Positions 16,382 to 25,158 are shown, numbered from the stretch's first letter. The stretch is 64,000 bases of DNA from Fibrobacter sp. UWT2 (GCF_900142545.1 NZ_FRBF01000002.1:186001-250000), one strand, 5' to 3'. A program made the numbers and translations. The notes: generated by a model not told the origin, from the letters alone.

Positions 16382-17257
16382 TTAGTACCATTCCGCTCTC
16401 AGTTTTTCGCGGCGTTCACGGAGGGCGTTCACGACGGAATAAGGCATCTTCATGCAGTTGGGCGGGTAAGCGCCAGATTCGGTATGGAAGTCCGAACCGC
16501 CGGTGCCCACAAGACCGAATTTCTGGGCCATTTCCTTATACTTGCGGCCCACGGCTCCCTTCTGGGCGGGACTATAGACTTCAATCCCTTGCACGCCCCA
16601 TTCCACCATATTCTCGATGAATTCATCGGAAAGGCCCGACTTGTAGGGGTGGGCGAGTACGGCGATTCCGCCGGCATTTTCGATGAGTTTGATGGTCTGC
16701 TGTGGGTTCAGGCCCTTCTTTTCGACAAAGGCGACACAGCCGTCACCTAGGTACTTGGTGAAGGCTTCCGAGAAATTGGAGATGTATTCTTCGTCCACCA
16801 TGGACATGGCGATGTGCGGGCGGCCAATCACTTTACCCTTGCAGTAGCTCACGACCTTTTCGTAGGTAATGTCGATACCCAGGGCGTTCAGCTTCTTGAT
16901 GATTGCCTTGGCGCGAGTGACACGCTGTTTGGCAAAATCCTGCAGTTCCATGTTCAGGGCGAGGTTCGTCGGGTCGCAGAAATAACCGAGGATATGAATG
17001 TCCTTGCCCTGCCACACGGCGGAAATTTCGATGCCAGGAATGATTTCGAGGCCGATTTCCTTGGCAGGTTCTACAGCCAGGTTGTAGCTGTCCAAGTTGT
17101 CGTGGTCGGTAATGGAAATGCAACGGAGCCCCTTGCGCTTGCAAAGGGTCAGCAGTTCTTCGACCGAAAGGTTACCATCCGAGAGCTTGGTGTGCATGTG
17201 GAGGTCCGCATAGCCACCGCTTTCGGTTATGATGGTGGAATACCCTTTTTGCATCAC
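16382..17257 (-). CDS. PHP-domain phosphoesterase (YciV/RNase AM-like)
   Basis: A 291-residue metal-dependent phosphoesterase. The PHP metal-binding motifs are all present: ADLHMHTKLSDG (~17-28), ITDHDNL (~49-55), GIEIS, AHPYKSG and the final GTGGSDFHTE. Length and motif order agree with the family that includes E. coli YciV (RNase AM), which acts on 5' ends of RNA and on 3',5'-bisphosphonucleotides; which substrate is used here cannot be told. The upstream 183-residue gene overlaps it by four bases (ATGA), so the two form an operon and are coupled. Confidence 0.86.
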   Translation of the reverse strand: MMQKGYSTIITESGGYADLHMHTKLSDGNLSVEELLTLCKRKGLRCISITDHDNLDSYNLAVEPAKEIGLEIIPGIEISAVWQGKDIHILGYFCDPTNLALNMELQDFAKQRVTRAKAIIKKLNALGIDITYEKVVSYCKGKVIGRPHIAMSMVDEEYISNFSEAFTKYLGDGCVAFVEKKGLNPQQTIKLIENAGGIAVLAHPYKSGLSDEFIENMVEWGVQGIEVYSPAQKGAVGRKYKEMAQKFGLVGTGGSDFHTESGAYPPNCMKMPYSVVNALRERREKLRAEWY

Positions 17258-17805
17258 TTGGCCCCGTAGTAGTATTGGCTAATCAAGGCCGCTTCGCTGG
17301 ATTGGGCAGGTTTCAGGCACACGTTCAAGAAGGGGAAACAGTTTTCGTCGGCAAAGCCGATTCTGCAACCTGCGCCACAGACTTTAGCCAAGTAAAGGGT
17401 GGGGAGGAAGGCTTCGCCCAGGTAAATGCATACATCCGGCTTGTAGGCCCTGAATTTGTATTCCAACTCTTCGAAGGCGTTTTCACCATAGCGACATTCC
17501 AGGTCGGTATAGTAGACAGCGGTTGCACGCCTAGCAGAAATCAGAACTTGCTGCGATTCGTGAGCGCAAAGGAGGGCGTTCTTGAAAAATACATCGGGCA
17601 TAGCACGCACGAATGCGGCCGTTTTTTCCAAGTTACGGTCCAGAAAAACGAGAGTTTTCGGATTCCCTTTCAAGGATGCCGGAAAATCGAACACACCGGA
17701 GTCTTCGCCAGCTTGACTTAAAAACCATTTAAACAACGATTCCTTTTTGCTGAATCGTTTAAAAAAGTATTTAAAACTATCCTTAAAATACGGTGACGGT
17801 TTCAC
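17254..17805 (-). CDS. Hypothetical protein, translationally coupled to the PHP gene
   Basis: A 183-residue protein I do not recognise with confidence. It starts with a basic helix (KYFFKRFSKKESLFKWFLSQ) and then looks alpha/beta (KTLVFLDRNLEKTAAFVRAMP, KPDVCIYLGEAFLPTLYLAKV, CRIGFADENCFPFLNVCLKP). The arrangement vaguely recalls the small DUF6913-type proteins of Bacteroidetes or a fragment of a GT9 glycosyltransferase, but neither can be asserted. Four-base overlap with the PHP phosphoesterase argues for a shared role and real expression. Confidence 0.7.
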   Translation of the reverse strand: MKPSPYFKDSFKYFFKRFSKKESLFKWFLSQAGEDSGVFDFPASLKGNPKTLVFLDRNLEKTAAFVRAMPDVFFKNALLCAHESQQVLISARRATAVYYTDLECRYGENAFEELEYKFRAYKPDVCIYLGEAFLPTLYLAKVCGAGCRIGFADENCFPFLNVCLKPAQSSEAALISQYYYGAK

Positions 17806-17851
17806 GTAAACTCCAGTACAAAATTCAACGAAAATATACTAATTTTGCGCC

Positions 17852-18433
17852 ATGCCTAAACAGAAATTCTATGCGATAAAGTCCCCGAACGAAAGCAAAA
17901 TCGTCATGACTTGGGCCGAATGCGAAAAATTGACCCATGGGGTCAAAGGAGTGCTCTTTAAATCCTTTGGTTCCCGTGCCGAAGCGGAAGCATGGATCTC
18001 TGGAATGGAGGCTCCCGTGCCCGAAGGCTTACGCGTTTTTGTAGACGGATCCTTCTCGCCGGGATTTGCGAAATCGGGTTGGGCATTCGTTGTGACCGAA
18101 AATGATAAAGAAATCGCCCGCGGTTCTGGCATTACGGCTTTTGATGCTGAAAGTCGTAACATAGACGGCGAAGTGATGGCCTCTTACCAAGCCATGCGCT
18201 GGCTCGATGCCAACGACAAATGCGGCGTCATTTGCCACGACTATGAAGGCATTGCGCGTTGGGCCAAAGGCGAATGGCAGGCCAAGAGCAATATCGCCAA
18301 GCGTTACGTGGCGGCGGCACAGCCTTACTTGCACCGTGTGAGTTTTGAAAAGGTGGAAGCCCATACCGGTGTCAAGTGGAACGAACTTGTGGACAAACTA
18401 GCAAAGGATGCCATTGCCCGCGCCAAGAAATAA
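17852..18433 (+). CDS. rnhA: Ribonuclease H with N-terminal viroplasmin-type hybrid-binding domain
   Basis: A 193-residue RNase H. Residues 1-48 are the caulimovirus viroplasmin-like domain (KFYAIKSP... VKGVLFKSFGSRAEAEAWI), which binds RNA/DNA hybrids. Residues ~58-193 are the type I RNase H fold. Catalytic acids are visible: FVDGSF (Asp), NIDGEVMAS (Glu), CHDYEG (Asp) and the last acidic residue in ELVDKLAKDA. It removes RNA primers and R-loops. There is no Shine-Dalgarno; TATACTAATTTTGCGCC precedes the ATG directly, as in the leaderless-type starts. Two hairpins follow the stop. Confidence 0.92.
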   Translation: MPKQKFYAIKSPNESKIVMTWAECEKLTHGVKGVLFKSFGSRAEAEAWISGMEAPVPEGLRVFVDGSFSPGFAKSGWAFVVTENDKEIARGSGITAFDAESRNIDGEVMASYQAMRWLDANDKCGVICHDYEGIARWAKGEWQAKSNIAKRYVAAAQPYLHRVSFEKVEAHTGVKWNELVDKLAKDAIARAKK

Positions 18434-18472
18434 TTCTTGCAAACAAAGTTTGACGAATTGTAAAAAATGAAG

Positions 18473-18512
18473 AATCCTGCAAATACTTGTTTGCAGGATT
18501 TTGTGTTTTTTT
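18473..18512 (+). terminator. Intrinsic terminator after rnhA
   Basis: AATCCTGCAAA and TTTGCAGGATT form an 11-bp perfect stem with a short loop, followed by TTGTGTTTTTTT. Confidence 0.85.
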
Positions 18513-18598
18513 GCAGTTTTGGCCGGTCTGTGACTAAATTTGTTTTGCCGATGTATGTCGGCAATTTGCTATCCACCCGATGGCGAATTTTCAGTTGG

Positions 18599-18637
18599 GA
18601 AGCTCCGCCAGATTCTAGATGCGGCGGGGCTTCTTTA
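18599..18637 (+). terminator. Second hairpin between rnhA and the U32 gene
   Basis: GAAGCTCCGCC pairs with GGCGGGGCTTC across a 13-base loop, then TTTATTTC. It separates convergent genes. A smaller hairpin, TTGCCGA/TCGGCAA, lies upstream at 18545-18564. Confidence 0.65.
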
Positions 18638-21208
18638 TTTCTTGCGGTCTTGCCAGGTGCTTTCGTTAAAGAGCTGACCTTCGGAAAGGCCGTACTTTTC
18701 TTGAATTCCGGCCTCGCGGATTGCGTCTTCGATGGTGATTTTTCCGCGAATGGCCTGCGTGTAAATGACAACCTTGCGGCGCACGGTTTCGGCGTCTTCG
18801 GTGAGCATTTCAAGGCGGTAGTGGTTGACTCCGGCGGCGTTGAGTTTTGGCAAAAGCTTTAGCGCCGATTGCGGCTTACCTACAAAGAGCGTGTTGCGGC
18901 ATTCAGCGTCACTCTGCAAGAAGTGGCGTTCGCCCTTATGGTCCAGGATTTCCACCTTATGCTTGGTGCAAATTTTTCCACATTCGGGGAAGCGGCGACC
19001 CGTCGTGAGCGCGCGGGCGAAGGCGCAGTATTCCGAATGGAAGGCGGGCATGTACTGGTGCAATGTGAGTTCTAGGCGCTGTCCGTCGATGTTTTCGAGA
19101 AGGTCAAAGAGCTGCGTGCTGTTAAGGTCCCAAGAGGGGTGGAGCGTCGAAAGACCCTGCGAAAGGAGCCAGTCGTAGCTTGCGCTGTTGGCGGCGTTCA
19201 GGCTGTAGTCGCCCGTGAGCGGGATTCCGCTTTCTTTAAGGATGGAAAGCGCCCCCAGATTTCGCACCAGTGCAAAGTCCGGGCAAAGCCGCAGAATATT
19301 CTTGAGGTAATGGCTTTCGCCCGGCTTGTGGATGCGAAGCGTCGCCATGCCCGCCTTGAATCCGAAGTCGCGAATCTGCTGCAGGGATTCGTCGTATTTG
19401 ACGCCCCAGTCGAAATCCATAATGACGCGGTCAATGTCGAGGCCCTTGAGGGCGGCAATCTGGTCGGGGTTGCGGACGAGTACGCTGATGATCGGGTGCT
19501 TGGCGTCGGTGACTGGTGTAGCGGACGCAAAAGTCGTGCCACTGGTAGATGCGCCGGACTTGAACTTGGCGCGGGTGCTTTCGAGGAATGCCTTGCCATC
19601 ATCCGCCTTAGGCGAAAGAACCTTCCATTGGCAGCGAATTTCATCGAGCTTTTCGGCGGCATTTTGGCGCAGTGTCCTCAGGACTTTTCCCGGGATAAAT
19701 GCGCCGCGGTCCACTTGAATGTCCAGGTGCTTTAGCTGGTAAGCGGTAGCACTAAGGCCCGAAAGTTCCTTCTGCGCCAAATCATGGAGGGCCTTGTCCG
19801 CTTCGTTTTTGCTGCGATTTTCACTGTTGCGTGCGGCTTCAAGGGGTGTTTCAGCCACGACTTCTGCGGAATGATGCAGCCCGTCGCTCATTGTAAGCTT
19901 CAGGGGTTCGCCGATTTTCCCGGAAAGAACCATGTTCACGGGGATGCGTTCTTCGAGATTGCGGTCCGTGAAAGTCTTTCGCAGTTCACGTTCGAGCGCA
20001 GGGGAGTCGTTGCGGTAAACCTGCATGCCGACAGCGATTTGGCGGGTATCGAAATCACGCCCGAATTCCATACGCAGGTACTTGGGCTCGCCGCGCTTCG
20101 GGTGCGGCAAATGGGTGACTTGCGCGGCGTAGAGTCTGCTGCCGATACTTACGCCCAATGCTGCATTTTCGAAGAGGATGCCGTCGCCGGGTTGCGGGTA
20201 GGTGGAGCCAACCGATTCATCCAGGGCGACGATAATCTGCCCGCGGTCGGTTTTTGCGACTTGCCCGAGGGCCATGCCATGGTGATTGCTGAAGGTTCCG
20301 TTCACCAGCTCCTGATGGTTATCACCATCGAGCCAGCCGGTATTGAGTCCTCGGCTGAAAAGCACTTCTAACGGTTCCATGTCCTTGGAATCGAGCGGAA
20401 TCTGGTTCAAAGCCTTGCGGTAGGCGCGGGATACGGCAGCAACATATTCGGGGCTCTTAAGGCGGCCTTCGACTTTTAGCGAATTTACGCCGATTTCTTC
20501 CAATTCGTCCAATTTCGGAAGGGCGCACAGGTCGCGAGTGCTAAAGAGGTATTGGGCGTCGGTGTCGCGGAATTCCTTGCCGTCCACAAAAATGCGGTAG
20601 GGAAGGCGGCAACTTTGGGCACACTGGCCGCGATTGGCGCTGCGTCCGCCAAAATTTTCGCTGGTCAGGCACTGGCCCGAATAGCTCACGCAAAGGGCCC
20701 CGTGAATAAAAACTTCGAGTTCCAGGTCGGTTCCACCCTTGATGGCTGCGATTTCTTTGACCGAAAGTTCGCGGGCGAGAACGGCGCGGTTAAAACCGAT
20801 GGATTTTACCAGATTGACGCCTTCGGCGCTTGCAAGCGTCATCTGGGTGCTGGCATGAATCTCTTGCTGCGGGGCAATGGCACGGATGAGTCTGGCCAGA
20901 CCGATGTCCTGAATAATGAAGGCATCGGGCTCCAGGGAGATGATTTTCTCCAGAAATTCGGGCAATTCCCAAAGTTCTCGCTCGAAAACCAGCACGTTCA
21001 TGGCCAAGAAGGTGCGGACCCCGCGAATGCGGGCGTAGCGGATCATGTCACGGACATCGTCGAACGTAAAGTCTTCGGTGCGGCCTCGGGCGTTCCAGTG
21101 GGGGACTCCAAAGTAAACCGCATCGGCTCCGTTTTTAACGGCGGCTTCGAGCATTTCACGGGTTCCCACCGGCAAAAGCAGTTCCGGCGATGTCGTTGCG
21201 CTAATCAT
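18635..21208 (-). CDS. U32-family protein, RlhA-like (23S rRNA hydroxylation type)
   Basis: An 857-residue U32 protein. The N-terminal TIM-barrel-like U32 domain (~5-290) carries PELLLPVGTREMLEAAVKNGADAVYFG and the signature EVFIHGALCVSYSGQC, with later RGQCAQSC; these four cysteines match the Fe-S cysteines of the family. A middle collagenase-like/DUF3656-type region (~390-520) and a second barrel-like half (~560-850) follow. Members such as E. coli RlhA install 5-hydroxycytidine in 23S rRNA using prephenate; the older label is collagenase-like peptidase. Full length and the Cys set favour an RNA-hydroxylation role, but the exact target is inferred. Confidence 0.82.
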   Translation of the reverse strand: MISATTSPELLLPVGTREMLEAAVKNGADAVYFGVPHWNARGRTEDFTFDDVRDMIRYARIRGVRTFLAMNVLVFERELWELPEFLEKIISLEPDAFIIQDIGLARLIRAIAPQQEIHASTQMTLASAEGVNLVKSIGFNRAVLARELSVKEIAAIKGGTDLELEVFIHGALCVSYSGQCLTSENFGGRSANRGQCAQSCRLPYRIFVDGKEFRDTDAQYLFSTRDLCALPKLDELEEIGVNSLKVEGRLKSPEYVAAVSRAYRKALNQIPLDSKDMEPLEVLFSRGLNTGWLDGDNHQELVNGTFSNHHGMALGQVAKTDRGQIIVALDESVGSTYPQPGDGILFENAALGVSIGSRLYAAQVTHLPHPKRGEPKYLRMEFGRDFDTRQIAVGMQVYRNDSPALERELRKTFTDRNLEERIPVNMVLSGKIGEPLKLTMSDGLHHSAEVVAETPLEAARNSENRSKNEADKALHDLAQKELSGLSATAYQLKHLDIQVDRGAFIPGKVLRTLRQNAAEKLDEIRCQWKVLSPKADDGKAFLESTRAKFKSGASTSGTTFASATPVTDAKHPIISVLVRNPDQIAALKGLDIDRVIMDFDWGVKYDESLQQIRDFGFKAGMATLRIHKPGESHYLKNILRLCPDFALVRNLGALSILKESGIPLTGDYSLNAANSASYDWLLSQGLSTLHPSWDLNSTQLFDLLENIDGQRLELTLHQYMPAFHSEYCAFARALTTGRRFPECGKICTKHKVEILDHKGERHFLQSDAECRNTLFVGKPQSALKLLPKLNAAGVNHYRLEMLTEDAETVRRKVVIYTQAIRGKITIEDAIREAGIQEKYGLSEGQLFNESTWQDRKK

Positions 21209-21264
21209 ATAGACAAAGATAGAAAACTTGGTATAATTCTTCTTTTTTTTTCTATATTCTGCGC

Positions 21265-21489
21265 ATGAAATTCAAAATTACTTTATCTGCAATCCTCTTT
21301 TCTGTTTTCGCTGTTTTTTCCCTTTCTGGCTGCACCGACGAGGCCACTTTGGCCGAAATGAACCGTCTTGCACAAGAAAATGCGATTCTTTTGAATAAGG
21401 TGGATTCTTTAAAGAAAAACCTCGATTCTTTGACCGCTTACGGCGATTCTGTCAAAAAATCGCTCGAAAAGCTCGATATGCATCCTTAA
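21265..21489 (+). CDS. Small coiled-coil lipoprotein
   Basis: A 74-residue lipoprotein: signal peptide with lipobox LSGC (Cys ~23), then a short helical coiled coil (NRLAQENAILLNKVDSLKKNLDSL, heptads of Leu/Ile) and MHP at the end. It resembles Braun-type Lpp in size and layout but lacks the C-terminal Lys, so murein cross-linking is not implied. TATATTCTGCGC stands directly before the ATG with no Shine-Dalgarno. Function unknown; a similar Asn/Glu-rich coiled segment occurs in the lipoprotein at 33424. Confidence 0.78.
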   Translation: MKFKITLSAILFSVFAVFSLSGCTDEATLAEMNRLAQENAILLNKVDSLKKNLDSLTAYGDSVKKSLEKLDMHP

Positions 21490-21556
21490 ACCGCCACCGG
21501 CAGAGCGGTTTTGGGGATATTTCTTAACCGTCAATCCCCAATCATTTAACAGTTTT

Positions 21557-21777
21557 GTTATATTTGCGCCCGTGGCTCACAATGGCCTTCTGCTGCGGCA
21601 GAGGCCCCTTAAATAGTTTCGCTGGCCCAATTTGCCCGAAACCTTATCGCCGTCAAGCCTCTCAGGAGGCGCTAGTAAGATGGCTTTAAGCACACACAAA
21701 CACGAACCAGCCACACCGCCTGCGGGTTTATTTCCAGCCTGCACCTGCGGTCAACCCTTACTTATGAGGTGCCCCGA
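21557..21777 (+). promoter_or_regulatory. Long structured 5' leader with sequestered ribosome-binding site
   Basis: A TATATTTG box at about 21557-21564 predicts a ~205-base leader. Visible stems are GGCCTTCTGC/GCAGAGGCC (21582-21604), GTTTCG...CGAAAC with an inner GGC/GCC, and GCCTC-TCAG-GAGGC. A final stem, GCACCT (21741-21746) with AGGTGC (21767-21772), covers the GAGG ribosome-binding site of the next gene. The sequence matches no riboswitch, 6S, SRP or RNase P RNA that I can recognise. It could be a regulatory leader or a separate ncRNA. Confidence 0.55.
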
Positions 21778-22419
21778 ATGGAATACATCGCACTCGCACT
21801 CTCACTCGTTGCAGTGATTCTGTGCATCGTTATCCTCACGAAGGTTAACAAGCTCCTTACCATGCTTCGTACCCCGATTTTCAAGAAGCTCACCCCGGAC
21901 ATGAACTTGAAGCCGGCTTCCCGTCGCCCGATCAGCGCACAGGAAATGGCTCAGCGCGGTGAACGCAAGGAAAATCGCCAGAACAACAATGGCAAGGACC
22001 GTCCTGCTAAGGAAAATCGCGAAAATCGCGCCGCTGACAAACAGCAGCAGCCCGCTCGCGACCGTAATGAACAACGTGACCGTGGCAACCGCCGCGATCG
22101 TCGCGACCGCCGCGAAGGCCGTCGCGAACAGAACGTTGAAGCTCAGAACGTAGCTGCCGAAGCCCAGGCTCCCGCAGCTGCAGCTCCCGCCGTCGAAGCC
22201 GCTCCGGCCGCAGCTCCTGAAGCTCGCCGCCCGCTCGCTCCGCGTATTCCGGTTGAAACTCCGGCCGCTCCTGCCGTTGAAGCCCCGGTCGCTGCCCCTG
22301 CAGCACCTGCCGCTGAACCCGCAGTCGAAGCCGTCGAAACCACCTTCGATCCGTCCAAGGTCCGCTACGGCCGCCGCAACGTGATCAAGAAGGCTCCGGA
22401 ACTCGCCGACGAAGACTAA
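21778..22419 (+). CDS. Membrane-anchored, Arg-rich then Ala/Pro-rich protein, unknown function
   Basis: About 213 residues. One N-terminal membrane helix (YIALALSLVAVILCIVIL) is followed by a cytoplasmic-looking basic segment rich in Arg, Asn and Asp (~55-125; RDRGNRRDRRDRREGRR), then a low-complexity Ala/Pro/Glu region (~135-195), and a short conserved-looking tail (FDPSKVRYGRRNVIKK). Arg/Asn-rich disordered segments of this kind often bind RNA, but no fold is recognisable. I start at the ATG at 21778, eight bases after GAGG; GTG at 21769 overlaps the ribosome-binding site. A structured leader that hides this site lies just upstream. Confidence 0.72.
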   Translation: MEYIALALSLVAVILCIVILTKVNKLLTMLRTPIFKKLTPDMNLKPASRRPISAQEMAQRGERKENRQNNNGKDRPAKENRENRAADKQQQPARDRNEQRDRGNRRDRRDRREGRREQNVEAQNVAAEAQAPAAAAPAVEAAPAAAPEARRPLAPRIPVETPAAPAVEAPVAAPAAPAAEPAVEAVETTFDPSKVRYGRRNVIKKAPELADED

Positions 22420-22441
22420 TTGAGCACGCGTTTATAACGCT

Positions 22442-22475
22442 AAAAAATCCCTCGGTTCTTACCGAGGGATTTTTA
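22442..22475 (+). terminator. Intrinsic terminator
   Basis: AAAAATCCCTCGGT and ACCGAGGGATTTTT form a perfect stem with a TTCT loop and T tail. Confidence 0.92.
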
Positions 22476-22504
22476 ATTTATATAAAGCAGCGGCGCGACG
22501 ATTA

Positions 22505-22543
22505 TTCCTAACCACTAACCACTGTCTACTGCCTACTTCCTAC
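22505..22543. repeat. Dispersed degenerate repeat, inverted copy (TGTCTACTGCCTACTTCCTAC)
   Basis: ACCACTAACCACTGTCTACT followed by GCCTACTTCCTACT is the reverse-strand form of the GTAGACA/GTAGGAA family and abuts the rpiA stop codon. Confidence 0.8.
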
Positions 22544-23232
22544 TAGAATTCCACGAGGCCCTTGTCGGCGTCGGCGAGAATCACCTTGGTCGCCATGCCC
22601 ACGAACAGGCCGTGGCCCACGATACCCACGATGTGTTCCAGGTCGCGGGCGAGCTTGTCCGGATTCTCGATAATGCCGAACTTGGCGTCTGCAATCAGGT
22701 TGCCGCTGTCGCTAATCACCGGGCCGTCCTTGCCGGGAGCACCCATACGCACCTTGAGGTCGCCGCCGAGCTTCTTCACTCGTTCGGTCACCACGGCGAT
22801 AGCGCCTGGGATGATTTCCAGCGGTACTGCGAACTTTTCGCCGAGCTTGTTCACCTTCTTGCCGCTGTCCGCGATAATCACGTAGTTGTCCGTCATCGAG
22901 GCAACGATCTTTTCGAGCAGGTGGGCAGCGCCACGGCCCTTGATCAAATTGCGCTGGTCGTCGATTTCGTCGGCACCGTCGATCACCATGTCCAGGTGAG
23001 AAACTTCGCCCATTTCCTTCAGCGGAATGCCGAGGCTACGGCACTGCAGCGTGGTGCTCCAGCTCGTGCTTACGCCAACCACATGCAGGCCTTCCGTCTT
23101 GATACGCTCGGCAAGGCGGTTCACCATATGGGCGGCGGTGCTACCCGTTCCAAGACCCACGGTCATGCCGTCTTTGATCATATCTGCCGCGCGAACGCCT
23201 GCAGCCTTCTTGAGTTCGTCCATCGATGCCAT
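22543..23232 (-). CDS. rpiA: Ribose-5-phosphate isomerase A
   Basis: A 229-residue enzyme interconverting ribose-5-phosphate and ribulose-5-phosphate in the pentose phosphate pathway. Motifs are GLGTGSTAAHMV (phosphate binding), VIDGADEID and KGRGAAHLLEKIVA, the latter two with the catalytic Asp, Glu and Lys. AGGAG lies eight bases before the ATG at 23232, which also overlaps the slyD stop (TAATG), so I prefer it to an in-frame ATG nine bases earlier. It is translationally coupled to slyD. Confidence 0.95.
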   Translation of the reverse strand: MASMDELKKAAGVRAADMIKDGMTVGLGTGSTAAHMVNRLAERIKTEGLHVVGVSTSWSTTLQCRSLGIPLKEMGEVSHLDMVIDGADEIDDQRNLIKGRGAAHLLEKIVASMTDNYVIIADSGKKVNKLGEKFAVPLEIIPGAIAVVTERVKKLGGDLKVRMGAPGKDGPVISDSGNLIADAKFGIIENPDKLARDLEHIVGIVGHGLFVGMATKVILADADKGLVEF

Positions 23233-23861
23233 TAGCGCCATCTCCTGTTGTGGTTGTTGTCGTCAAAATCTTCGCCGTCGGCTCCGTCGAAGCCGTCGTC
23301 AAAATGGTCAAAATCTTCTTCGCGGTCGGGGTAGCCGGTTTCGAGCTCGGTAAAACTCGGTTGCTCGATAGCGACCACCGTCACGTCAAAAGTCAGGTCC
23401 TTGCCCGCAAAGGGGTGGTTCCCGTCCACGACCACCGTGTCCTTCTTGATTTCCTTAATCGTGTAGATTCCGTCGGATTCCTCGTCGTCGTCCAGGTTCA
23501 GCCCGTCCACGAACTCATCGGCCGTTTCCGGCAGCTGGAATTCGCGCACGTCCTCGTCCATGTACATCTCGAGCTCCATGCCGAGCCAAATTTCGCCCAC
23601 CTCGCGGAGTTCGTCCTTCGGGACCTCCATCACCAAGTCGGGGCGGTAGGGGCCATAGCCCTGTTCGAACGGAATATCGACAGAAAAACTTTCATTCAAG
23701 TGACGGCCTTCCAGCGCGTCTTCAAGCCCCGGAATAATGTTGTTGAACCCGTGAATGTACACGAACGGGTAGCTCGTGGGCACTTCTTCGAGAATCTTTC
23801 CGGTGCGTTCCTTCAAGGAATAGGCAATGCTGACCTTCAGCTTGTCTTGAATCATTTCCAT
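23232..23861 (-). CDS. SlyD-like FKBP-type peptidyl-prolyl isomerase
   Basis: A 209-residue protein. Residues 1-75 and 120-165 form the FKBP fold (LKVSIAYSLKERTG... FVYIHGFNNIIPGLEDALEG), with the IF chaperone insert between (~72-120). The tail (~175-209) is highly acidic with Asp/Phe and an NNHNRRWR end; it has few His, so it differs from the metal-binding tail of E. coli SlyD. A folding helper with chaperone activity is likely. TATATTTGCGCGCGT directly precedes the ATG at 23861 with no Shine-Dalgarno; a longer reading frame upstream would run through this promoter, so I reject it. Confidence 0.86.
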   Translation of the reverse strand: MEMIQDKLKVSIAYSLKERTGKILEEVPTSYPFVYIHGFNNIIPGLEDALEGRHLNESFSVDIPFEQGYGPYRPDLVMEVPKDELREVGEIWLGMELEMYMDEDVREFQLPETADEFVDGLNLDDDEESDGIYTIKEIKKDTVVVDGNHPFAGKDLTFDVTVVAIEQPSFTELETGYPDREEDFDHFDDGFDGADGEDFDDNNHNRRWR

Positions 23862-23962
23862 ACGCGCGCAAATATAGTTAAAAATGGGGGGGAAGAATCC
23901 GCCTGCTCCGCACGCCATATATGGAATCGGCGGCCTTTCGACCGCCACGTTTGTTTAAAGAT

Positions 23963-24868
23963 TTACTTCAAGTTGCGAATTTTAGCTTCCGGAAGTCCCG
24001 TATAAGAAACAATCTTTTGAAGAGGCTCTTTATTTTCAAGCATTTTCTTCGCAATATCCATTTTCGTCGAATACTCGGCTACAGCCCGGTCGAAATCGCT
24101 CATGTCTACAGTCATAAGATACCTCGAACTGAAATTACATAATTTCACCTCGTTTTGCAAGAGCTTGAACACGGGATCGTTCGCAAATTCACTGAAATCG
24201 GCTTCGCGATTCAACGTGTCAATAGCACGGAGCCACTGAGCCAAGCGGCAGTTGTCGCCGACATAGTCCTTCGCGTTCTTGAGAAACTTCGCCACTTCAA
24301 CCAACGTCACTGTCTGGCGGTCAAAGTAAACCTCCTGTTCCTGATTTTTTAGCTGCACCGTATGGCGATAATTCGGCGACTTCGCGAACGCGTCAAAGAA
24401 CTGGAAACTGACCACGTGCAAGTTTTCGAGTTGCGGAACTTCGCCCTGTTTCACCATATTGTTTGTAAGGCGGGCCACGTAAAGGACAAGACGATCCTTG
24501 AACAAGGAATTGCTGTCCTCGTGTTGTACCTCAATCGAAATGCGGTCACGCGGTGCATCTGATCCGCGATCATTCGTCAGCAAAATGTCCGGTTCGATAC
24601 TGTGGTAACCAAGCTCGCCAGGAATGAATGGGTTCACGAGCTTCGGATTAGCGATGCGGTCCGAGCCGATCAAGCCCAGAGCCGCATTCACAAGGTCCGT
24701 CGTGAGAATCAGGTTCTTTTCATTGGCAAGGATTTTCTTGATGCATCCGTCGTTGTAGAAATACACGTTCCTGTGTTCGTATTGTTTGACAAATGCGTCG
24801 ATGTCCTGCCCGTTATCGTTTGCGTTCCTGAGTTTGCCGAGAAATTGAGCAAAATCGTTTCTTTCCAT
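23963..24868 (-). CDS. Rpn-family PD-(D/E)XK nuclease/transposase-like protein
   Basis: A 301-residue protein of the Rpn/PDDEXK_2 type (often labelled putative transposase). The catalytic core is visible as EPDILLTND followed by RISIEVQHED and later LYVARLTNNMVKQGE. The C-terminal third is helical with repeated KMLENKEPLQKIVSYTGLPEAKIR. E. coli relatives are DNA endonucleases that raise RecA-independent recombination; they spread horizontally. Here it is a single gene between slyD and a 336-base gene-poor region. The Asp/Glu-Gln catalytic pattern looks intact. Confidence 0.8.
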   Translation of the reverse strand: MERNDFAQFLGKLRNANDNGQDIDAFVKQYEHRNVYFYNDGCIKKILANEKNLILTTDLVNAALGLIGSDRIANPKLVNPFIPGELGYHSIEPDILLTNDRGSDAPRDRISIEVQHEDSNSLFKDRLVLYVARLTNNMVKQGEVPQLENLHVVSFQFFDAFAKSPNYRHTVQLKNQEQEVYFDRQTVTLVEVAKFLKNAKDYVGDNCRLAQWLRAIDTLNREADFSEFANDPVFKLLQNEVKLCNFSSRYLMTVDMSDFDRAVAEYSTKMDIAKKMLENKEPLQKIVSYTGLPEAKIRNLK

Positions 24869-24945
24869 TATTTTTTCCTAAACCGGGGAACAGCCCCCGA
24901 AAAGCGAATAGAGAGTTGTCCCTATCTTTATATATACACGCTTTT

Positions 24946-25158
24946 TTAGGCAAAATTGAGACTGAATTCAATGTAAAAAGATGTTAAATCCAGTTCTAGC
25001 GAAGCCAAATCTTGCTCAAGCGAACATACAACCTTCGTTGGATTTTCTAATGGCCAGTTGCAAGTATCTGCAATGTATGAAACTGATGTACGAGTATATC
25101 CGCAAATCTATACTTCTAGCAGTTTTCGACCAATTTTATGGATTTCGTCACAAATCAT
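24946..25158 (-). pseudogene. Possible decayed small gene with in-frame TAG
   Basis: The 336-base space between genes contains one suggestive frame. ATG (25158) starts MICDEIHKIGRKLLEV, a TAG follows at 25110-25108, and the same frame continues open for 53 codons (including LENPTKVVCSLEQDLASLEL) to a TAA at 24948. The amino acid composition looks protein-like, but no family is recognised. It may be a gene remnant or chance. Apart from this and the promoter at 25192-25197, I see nothing else between 24869 and 25204. Confidence 0.25.

Noticed and set aside
21557-21777. 6S, SRP or RNase P RNA
   Set aside because: Size fits 6S RNA, but none of the conserved core sequences of these RNAs could be recognised.
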